Of a stretch of 21,319 bases of DNA, positions 16,192-21,319 are shown one piece after another. The stretch is from Clostridia bacterium (GTDB lineage: Bacteria > Bacillota > Clostridia > UMGS1810). Made by a program: the position numbers and the translations under genes. The stretch lies in NCBI GenBank assembly GCA_017629325.1, contig JAGBXL010000035.1:1-21319 (forward strand), given 5' to 3'. The notes beneath the pieces are model-generated. The model made no database searches, had not been told where the DNA came from, and saw only the letters and a program-made list of their open reading frames with translations. The first letter of the stretch is position 1; each line of letters starts with the position of its first letter.

Positions 16192-16200
16192 TGATAGTAT
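16192..16200 (+). promoter_or_regulatory. Extended -10 promoter of the alarmone synthetase gene
   Basis: TGATAGTAT is an extended -10 element 23 bp before the start codon, with only a poor -35 (TTTATT at 16172-16177, 17-base spacer). The same ATGTGATAGTAT stretch occurs in the divergent operon promoter. The short leader of about 17 nt carries the GAGGTG ribosome site. Confidence 0.5.
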
Positions 16201-16223
16201 TAATTTAGAAAGAGGTGTTGTAA

Positions 16224-16910
16224 ATGATAGATTTAGAAAAGGATTTATCCCAAACACTAATTGCACACGATTTGGTTTCTTCTGAAAGCCTTCAAGAAAT
16301 GACAGATATGTTTCTTGGCTTTAAGGAATTTATGATGATGTATAACTGTGCTATAAGAGAAGTGCAAACAAAATTTGAGGTTTTAAATGACGATTTTTCG
16401 GTTGCATATAAAAGAAACCCTATTGAAATGATAAAATCGAGAATCAAAAAGCCTGCAAGCATAATGGAAAAACTAAAACGCAGAAATTATCCATTAACCA
16501 TGGAATCTATACTTAATAATCTTAACGATGTTGCAGGGGTAAGGGTTATATGCTCTTTTATTGACGACATTTACGAGGTTGCCGAAATGTTTGCAAACCA
16601 GGACGATGTTAATGTTATTGCAATTAAGGATTACATTAAAACCCCAAAGAAAAATGGTTACAGAAGCTATCACATGATAGTTGAAATCCCTGTGTTTTTT
16701 TCCAAAAGAAAGCAGAATATGAGGGTTGAGGTGCAGCTTAGAACAATTGCAATGGATTTCTGGGCAAGCTTAGAGCATAAGATGAAATATAAAAAGGACA
16801 TTCCCGATATTGAAAAACTTGAAAAAGAGCTTAAGGAATGTGCTGAAATTATTGCAAAAACTGATGAAAAAATGCAAAGCATAAATAAGGGGCTTTCCAA
16901 AGAACAATAA
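16224..16910 (+). CDS. Small alarmone synthetase (RelA/SpoT-type GTP pyrophosphokinase)
   Basis: A 228-residue protein that would make (p)ppGpp from ATP and GDP/GTP. It contains only the synthetase domain: IKSRIKKPASIMEKLKRRNYP (about 70-90), NDVAGVRVIC with Asp102, DYIKTPKKNGYRSYHMIVE (136-154), and VEVQLRT with Glu169 followed by DFWASLEHKMKYK. There is no HD hydrolase, TGS or ACT domain, and the length matches the RelQ/RelP (SasB/SasA) families; which one is undecided. It is monocistronic, with GAGGTG before the ATG and a strong terminator after it. Confidence 0.92.
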   Translation: MIDLEKDLSQTLIAHDLVSSESLQEMTDMFLGFKEFMMMYNCAIREVQTKFEVLNDDFSVAYKRNPIEMIKSRIKKPASIMEKLKRRNYPLTMESILNNLNDVAGVRVICSFIDDIYEVAEMFANQDDVNVIAIKDYIKTPKKNGYRSYHMIVEIPVFFSKRKQNMRVEVQLRTIAMDFWASLEHKMKYKKDIPDIEKLEKELKECAEIIAKTDEKMQSINKGLSKEQ

Positions 16911-16940
16911 AATTTTTTTAAAATAAATGCTTGTTAACAG

Positions 16941-16982
16941 AAAAGGTTTGTAAAAACATTGAGTTTTTACAAACCTTTTTTT
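16941..16982. terminator. Strong, probably bidirectional intrinsic terminator
   Basis: A 17-bp perfect stem (16941-16957 with 16963-16979) with a 5-nt loop runs into a T tract. It ends the alarmone synthetase transcript, and its TTTT-ended stem on the other strand probably also ends the antiporter/Na+ pump operon arriving from the right. Confidence 0.9.
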
Positions 16983-16987
16983 CAATA

Positions 16988-17107
16988 TTATTTAGAAAAT
17001 TTAGTGAATAAGTACACTATAAAAGCTATTGCAGCCATAACAATAAATATGGCAAGCATACTCTGACCCATAAGTTTAAATGATGACATTAAATCTGCAT
17101 AGTTCAT
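16988..17107 (-). CDS. 39-residue gamma-like small subunit of a Na+-translocating decarboxylase
   Basis: A very small gene with a clear GGAGG 8 bases before its ATG and a stop just before the terminator. The peptide has one transmembrane helix (about residues 16-34, SMLAIFIVMAAIAFIVYLF) preceded by a short NYADLMSSFKLMGQ segment and a basic end. This matches the shape of OadG-related small transporter subunits, which anchor and assemble decarboxylase Na+ pumps. It follows the beta subunit by 15 bp. The usual extended C-terminal tail of OadG is absent, so it is a minimal form. The call rests on topology, ribosome site and context. Confidence 0.75.
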   Translation of the reverse strand: MNYADLMSSFKLMGQSMLAIFIVMAAIAFIVYLFTKFSK

Positions 17108-17122
17108 AATTTTAACCTCCAA

Positions 17123-18262
17123 TTACTTTAAAAGCTGTGGAATAAGGTTTAGTATCATACCGCCGGCAAGAACAGATGCAATCTGACCTGATACATTTGC
17201 ACCAACGGCGTGCATAAGAAGAAAGTTTTGATTATCTTCCTGCTGACCGAGCTTTTGAATTACTCTTGCAGACATTGGGAACGCAGAAATACCTGCAGCA
17301 CCAACCATGGGGTTTATTTTGTTTTTGCTGAAAATATTTAAGAATTTTGCAAAGAATACACCTGCAATACTATCGAACACAAAGGCAACAAGACCAAGAC
17401 CCATAATCATAAGAGTTTGAAGGTTTACAAACTGCTGGGCTACCATACTGAACGAAATGGTTATACCAAGAAGAAGTGTTACAAGGTTTGCAAGAACCTT
17501 TTGTGCAGATTCTGAAAGTGAATCAAGAACACCGCATTCTCTTAAAAGGTTACCAAACATTAAAAATCCTACAAGAGAAACAGATGTGGGAGCAATAAAA
17601 CCTGAAATAACAGTTACGATTATAGGGAATGCTATTCTTAAGAATTTAGACACATTACCAGGATTATATGGCATTTTAATTTGACGCTCTTTTTTAGTTG
17701 TAACAGCTTTTATAGCTATTGGCTGAATAATTGGCACCAGAGCCATATATGAATATGCCGCCACAGCTATTGGGCCAACATATTGCGATTTTAAAACCTG
17801 AGAAACCAGGATTGATGTTGGGCCGTCGGCTGCACCGATAATACCGATTGATGCGGCATCTTTTAAATCAAAGCCTAAGATAACCGCAACGCTTACAACA
17901 AAGAATATGCCAAACTGTGCTGCAGCACCGAATAAAAACATTTTGGGGTTTGAAAGAAGGGGTCCGAAATCTATCATTGCACCAATGCCTATGAAAAGAA
18001 GAAGGGGCATTGCCTCTGATGCTTCGATTCCTGTTTCATAAAGCCACTGGATGATACCCTGAACCTCGCCTATTCCTTCGATTGACTGATTTAAAACACC
18101 AGAAAACGGAAGGTTTACAAGGATAGCACCAAAGCCCATAGGCAAAAGAAGAGATGGCTCATAATTCTTGCCTATGGCAAGATATATTAAGAGAATTCCA
18201 ACAGCATACATAACAAGCTGCTGCCATGTTACTGCCATAAAACTTTCAAGTAAAAAACTCAT
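17123..18262 (-). CDS. Sodium-translocating decarboxylase subunit beta
   Basis: A 379-residue membrane protein of the OadB/MmdB/GcdB family, the subunit that exports Na+ at the cost of decarboxylating a carboxybiotin carrier. Key features are GIGAMIDFGPLLSNP (about 92-106), IGIIGAADGPTSILVSQ with the essential Asp at 146, and NPMVGAAGISAFPMSARV near the C-terminus. Length is normal. AAAGGGGTG precedes the ATG. The gene lies 24 bp after the cation antiporter gene and before the small gamma-like gene. No alpha (carboxyltransferase) or biotin-carrier gene is in the window, so the substrate (oxaloacetate, methylmalonyl-CoA, glutaconyl-CoA, malonate) cannot be told. Confidence 0.93.
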   Translation of the reverse strand: MSFLLESFMAVTWQQLVMYAVGILLIYLAIGKNYEPSLLLPMGFGAILVNLPFSGVLNQSIEGIGEVQGIIQWLYETGIEASEAMPLLLFIGIGAMIDFGPLLSNPKMFLFGAAAQFGIFFVVSVAVILGFDLKDAASIGIIGAADGPTSILVSQVLKSQYVGPIAVAAYSYMALVPIIQPIAIKAVTTKKERQIKMPYNPGNVSKFLRIAFPIIVTVISGFIAPTSVSLVGFLMFGNLLRECGVLDSLSESAQKVLANLVTLLLGITISFSMVAQQFVNLQTLMIMGLGLVAFVFDSIAGVFFAKFLNIFSKNKINPMVGAAGISAFPMSARVIQKLGQQEDNQNFLLMHAVGANVSGQIASVLAGGMILNLIPQLLK

Positions 18263-18286
18263 AACGCACCCCTTTTATTCTTTATA

Positions 18287-19258
18287 TTATATTGTGAACT
18301 GTAACACACAAAATGCAGCATATATTCCAAGAAGAACTATTCCCTGCCAGCGTGAGAGCTTTTGTTTTATAAGAGTGGGAACAGTTAAAACTGTCATTAC
18401 TAAAAACATTACGGGTATATCTATAACAAGTGATGAATTTATGCCGCCTATAAGACCTGAAACGGGAAGGTCGAATGGGTTTATTGCTATTGCAGCACCG
18501 CTTACAAGAACAAGGTTAAAAAGGTTTGCTCCTATGATGTTGCCCAGTGAAAGCGAGCCATGACCTTTTATAAGAGAGGTTATTGCTGTTACAAATTCAG
18601 GAAGCGATGTACCAAGAGCCACTATTGTTAAGCCTATAACCTTTTCGGAAACACCGCATTCTTTTGCAATTATAATTGCATTGTCAACAAGAAAATCGGC
18701 ACCGAAGGCAATTAAAACTGCTCCTAATACAAGAAGAACAACATCTTTTAAAAAGCTGCCGCTTTCTTTTTGTTCTTCGGCTTCATCGGCCATATCCTGT
18801 GCAGAGCTTTTTTTCATGCTCATAACATTTGTTACCATATAAACCAAAAACATTAAAAGAAGAATTATTCCAGAAAGAAAAGAAAATCTTCCGAAAGCAT
18901 AGGCTATGAAGCAATAAACAACTGCTGCTGCAAAGAAAAACGACACGGGGATAATCATAGATTTTCTATCTGCCTTGCCTGGCTTTAAGGCTATTGTTAT
19001 TGCAGCTATTAAAGAAGTGTTGCAAATTATGGAGCCTATAGCGTTTCCATAGGCAATAGAGCCGCTACCCTGAAGTGCTGCACCTGCCGAAACCATAACC
19101 TCGGGAAGAGTTGTGCCAATTGAAACAACTGTTGCACCTATTAAAATTTCGGGAAGGTGAAAACGGCGGGCAATGCCTGATGCACCATCAACAAACCAAT
19201 CGCCCCCTTTAATAAGAAGTGCAAAACCAATAATGAGTAAAAGAACTGGGATTAACAT
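18287..19258 (-). CDS. CaCA-family cation/Na+ antiporter, predicted Mn2+/Ca2+ efflux
   Basis: A 323-residue membrane protein with the two inverted alpha repeats of Ca2+/cation antiporters: GTTLPEVMVSAGAALQGSGS with GNAIGSIICN (about 48-80) and GTSLPEFVTAITSLIKGHGS with GNIIGANLFN (about 216-248). An acidic cytoplasmic loop (about 148-168) separates the halves. Most relatives are annotated as Ca2+/Na+ antiporters (YrbG-like). The leader has the features of a yybP-ykoY Mn2+ riboswitch, so Mn2+ is a likely physiological substrate here; that is inference. AAAAGGAG precedes the ATG. Confidence 0.92.
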   Translation of the reverse strand: MLIPVLLLIIGFALLIKGGDWFVDGASGIARRFHLPEILIGATVVSIGTTLPEVMVSAGAALQGSGSIAYGNAIGSIICNTSLIAAITIALKPGKADRKSMIIPVSFFFAAAVVYCFIAYAFGRFSFLSGIILLLMFLVYMVTNVMSMKKSSAQDMADEAEEQKESGSFLKDVVLLVLGAVLIAFGADFLVDNAIIIAKECGVSEKVIGLTIVALGTSLPEFVTAITSLIKGHGSLSLGNIIGANLFNLVLVSGAAIAINPFDLPVSGLIGGINSSLVIDIPVMFLVMTVLTVPTLIKQKLSRWQGIVLLGIYAAFCVLQFTI

Positions 19259-19300
19259 ATTATTTCTCCTTTTATAAAAATTTTAGGGAATATTTTATGT

Positions 19301-19428
19301 AATAAAAACAAAAAGACTTTTACCGCTTTTTTGCGGTAAAAGTCTTGCTAATTACATAGTGTACGGATTAAAAAATCGTTCTGACGATACACCAAACATC
19401 TTTATTGATGGAAGCTACTCCCTTTTAC
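19301..19428 (-). ncRNA. yybP-ykoY-type Mn2+ riboswitch with terminator platform
   Basis: In transcript sense the leader has the aptamer hallmarks GGGAGUAGC at the 5' side and GCAAGACUUUUACC at the 3' side. P1 pairs GTAAAAG (19422-19428) with CTTTTAC (19336-19342). Inner helices are CATC/GATG (19397-19410) and GTGTA/TACAC (19388-19392 with 19359-19363) capped by TCGT-CAGA-ACGA (19376-19387). The 3' strand of P1 is also the 5' strand of the terminator, so ligand binding should block termination and switch the antiporter on. The family was identified from memory of conserved blocks, not by a covariance search. Confidence 0.85.
19313..19346 (-). terminator. Riboswitch-controlled terminator
   Basis: AAGACTTTTACCGC pairs with GCGGTAAAAGTCTT (14 bp, six-base loop), followed in the minus direction by TTTTGTTTTTATT. 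It overlaps aptamer helix P1, and it would also stop read-through from thrS when Mn2+ is low. Confidence 0.9.
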
Positions 19429-19436
19429 TTTTAACT

Positions 19437-19465
19437 ATTATATTCAAAATTCCTTAAAATGTCAA
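19437..19465 (-). promoter_or_regulatory. Consensus sigma-A promoter of the riboswitch/antiporter operon
   Basis: TTGACA (19460-19465) and TATAAT (19437-19442) on the minus strand match consensus exactly with a 17-base spacer. It starts only 9 bases after the thrS stop codon, so the operon can be transcribed separately from thrS. A strong promoter with control left to the downstream terminator is typical of riboswitch genes. Confidence 0.92.
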
Positions 19466-19474
19466 GAAAAAAGT

Positions 19475-21271
19475 TTATTTTTTCTTATTGTCAACAACAT
19501 CTTTAAGAATTTCGGCAAAGTTTTCAAAGGTTGTTGTGCCGATATCTTCTCCGCCTCTGCAGCGAACGGAGATGGTGTTATTTTCAATATCTTTATCGCC
19601 TATTATAATCATATAGGGAACCTTTTCGAGCTGTGCATTTCTTACCTTATATTTTAAGGTGTTTGCACTGTCGTCGATAGTTACTCTGTAACCGTTGGCA
19701 GTAAGCTTTTCATAAACCTCGTTTGCTTTATCTATGGCTCTGTCGGTTATGGTTAAAATTCTAACCTGCTCGGGTGAGAGCCATGCAGGAAGAGCACCTG
19801 CATAGGTTTCGAGAAGATATGCAAGAGTTCTTTCATAGCAGCCAAGGCTTGTTCTGTGGATAATATAAGGAAGCTTTTTCTGTCCGTCGGCATCGGTGTA
19901 GTACATACCGAATTTTTCGGCAAGAAGCATATCAATCTGGATTGTAACGATTGTATCTTCCTTGCCATATACATTCTTATACTGAATATCGAGCTTGGGT
20001 CCATAGAATGCAGCTTCGTCGATACCGATTTCGTATTTAACATCAAGGTTATTAAGGATTTTTTCCATTACAGATTGTGCTTCGTTCCACTGCTGGGGGG
20101 TGCCTTCATATTTTTTTGTGTTATTGGGATCCCACTGTGAGAAGCGGAAGGTACAGTTATCTAAAAGCCCTACTGTGCCGAGGAAATATTTACAAAGGTT
20201 TAAGCAGCCTTCAAATTCTTTTTCTAATTGGTCGGGACGAAGAACAAGGTGGCCTTCGGAAATGGTGAACTGCCTTACTCTTATAAGACCATGCATTTCG
20301 CATGAATCTTCGTTACGGAAAAGAGTTGAGGTTTCGCCAAGACGCATTGGAAGGTCGCGGTAGCTTCTGCCTTTATTTAAAAATACCTGATACTGAAATG
20401 GGCAGGTCATGGGTCGGAGTGCCAAACATTCATTTTCTTCGTCGTGGGGATCTACTAAAATAAACATGCCGTCGAGATAATGATCCCAGTGGCCTGAAAT
20501 TCTGTATAAATCTCTTTTTGCCATTAAGGGTGTTTTGGTTAAGAGATAGCCGTTTTTCTGCTCAACATCTTCTACCCATCTTTGAAGAAGCTGAACAACT
20601 CTTGAGCCCTTAGGAAGTAGAATTGGAAGACCCTGACCTATTTCATCTACTGTGGTGAAGAATTCAAGCTCTCTGCCTATTTTATTGTGGTCTCTTTTTT
20701 TAGCTTCTTCTAAGGCTACAAGGTGAGCTTCCAGTTCTTCCTTGGTTGCAAAGGCTGTGCCGTTTATACGGGTGAGCATTGTGTTATCTTTATTATTCTT
20801 CCAGTATGCACCCGACTGACTTAAAATTTTAAATGCTTTAAGTGCCTTTGTGTAGCAAAGGTGGGGGCCTGTGCACATATCAACATAGTCGCCCTGGGTG
20901 AAAAAGCTTATTGGGGCATCTTCGGCTAAATCGGCAATATGCTCTACCTTATAGGTTTCGCCTCTTTCTTCCATAAATTTTATGGCTTCTTCTCTGGGAA
21001 GAATAGATGGCTTTATGGGAAGATTTTCTTTTACTATTTTTTTCATTTCGGCTTCAATTTTTTCCAAATCTTCGTCGGAAAGCTTAATGTCGCCTAAATC
21101 AACATCATAATAAAAGCCTTTTTCATTTGCGGGACCATAGGCAAATTTTGCATTTGGATAAAGGCGTTTTATTGCCTGAGCCATAATGTGTGCTGCACTG
21201 TGGCGGATAATGTGAAGCTCTTCTTCGGGATTGCACTCTCCAACTGTGCCATTAGCATAGATAACTTTCAT
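19475..21271 (-). CDS. thrS: Threonyl-tRNA synthetase, short form without TGS domain
   Basis: A 598-residue class II synthetase charging tRNA-Thr. The N-terminal TGS domain of the usual ~640-residue enzyme is missing: after about 20 residues the editing domain begins with His24 and His28 (HSAAH) and Cys133/His137 (CTGPH). Class II motif 2 is FRNEDSCEMHGLIRVRQF, motif 3 is HRTSLGCYERTLAYLLE, and an anticodon-binding domain ends the protein (about 495-598). Zn ligands are Cys290, His341 and His472. The segment usually reading MNCPGH is MTCPFQ here, so this is a divergent branch. AAAGGAAG precedes the ATG. Its own promoter, and any T-box leader, would lie beyond the right edge: only 48 bp upstream are visible. 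Confidence 0.96.
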   Translation of the reverse strand: MKVIYANGTVGECNPEEELHIIRHSAAHIMAQAIKRLYPNAKFAYGPANEKGFYYDVDLGDIKLSDEDLEKIEAEMKKIVKENLPIKPSILPREEAIKFMEERGETYKVEHIADLAEDAPISFFTQGDYVDMCTGPHLCYTKALKAFKILSQSGAYWKNNKDNTMLTRINGTAFATKEELEAHLVALEEAKKRDHNKIGRELEFFTTVDEIGQGLPILLPKGSRVVQLLQRWVEDVEQKNGYLLTKTPLMAKRDLYRISGHWDHYLDGMFILVDPHDEENECLALRPMTCPFQYQVFLNKGRSYRDLPMRLGETSTLFRNEDSCEMHGLIRVRQFTISEGHLVLRPDQLEKEFEGCLNLCKYFLGTVGLLDNCTFRFSQWDPNNTKKYEGTPQQWNEAQSVMEKILNNLDVKYEIGIDEAAFYGPKLDIQYKNVYGKEDTIVTIQIDMLLAEKFGMYYTDADGQKKLPYIIHRTSLGCYERTLAYLLETYAGALPAWLSPEQVRILTITDRAIDKANEVYEKLTANGYRVTIDDSANTLKYKVRNAQLEKVPYMIIIGDKDIENNTISVRCRGGEDIGTTTFENFAEILKDVVDNKKK

Positions 21272-21319
21272 AATATAACTTCCTTTCGATGTTTTATATT
21301 GAATTAAATAATTTTTTGA

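Noticed and set aside
21272..21319. T-box leader or promoter for thrS
   Set aside because: Only 48 bp upstream of thrS are in the window; a ribosome site is visible, but no T-box motif or promoter can be supported.
1..21319. CRISPR array, tRNA/rRNA genes, transposase or prophage genes
   Set aside because: No regularly spaced direct repeats, no tRNA cloverleaf sequence recognised, and all sizeable ORFs are accounted for by metabolic or surface genes.

Overview
The window is AT-rich DNA from a low-GC Gram-positive bacterium, most likely a member of the Clostridia. The reasons are AG-rich Shine-Dalgarno sites on nearly every gene, several TTG/GTG starts, consensus sigma-A promoters with 17-bp spacers, a ThiI without a rhodanese domain beside a cysteine desulfurase, and a decarboxylase-type Na+ pump. 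Genes are tightly packed, the longest non-coding gap is about 250 bp, and I saw no rRNA, tRNA, CRISPR array or insertion sequence. Species cannot be named from this sequence.

Region 1 (1-7119, all minus strand) is a cell-surface polysaccharide operon read from a near-consensus promoter at 7091-7119. In transcription order it encodes a hexapeptide acyltransferase, a MurJ/Wzx-type flippase, a single-ORF fusion of a second hexapeptide acyltransferase with a GT4 glycosyltransferase, a DUF4330-like membrane-anchored protein, an O-antigen ligase/Wzy-like membrane protein, and a GT4 glycosyltransferase that leaves the window at position 1. A GC-rich, strongly folded repeat-like element lies inside the operon just before the Wzy-like gene. 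Divergent from the operon (7217-9463, plus) is a secreted phosphodiester glycosidase (NAGPA) protein that may act on the same polymer.

Region 2 (9544-15973, minus) is a housekeeping operon from a promoter at 16012-16040: cysteine desulfurase, thiI, stand-alone CinA C-terminal domain (pncC), recA, recX, rimO, pgsA. It ends at a bidirectional terminator shared with the convergent glycosidase gene. A small alarmone synthetase (16224-16910, plus) is divergent from it, and the two promoters share the 12-mer ATGTGATAGTAT.

Region 3 (16988-19474, minus) is the most interesting part. A consensus promoter (TTGACA-17-TATAAT) starts 10 bp after thrS ends. It drives a leader with the hallmarks of a yybP-ykoY Mn2+ riboswitch with an overlapping terminator, then a CaCA-family cation antiporter, a Na+-translocating decarboxylase beta subunit and a 39-residue gamma-like membrane peptide. 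No carboxyltransferase or biotin-carrier gene is present. The arrangement suggests a Mn2+-controlled cation-efflux unit linked to Na+ pumping.

Region 4 (19475-21271, minus) is threonyl-tRNA synthetase of a short form lacking the TGS domain.
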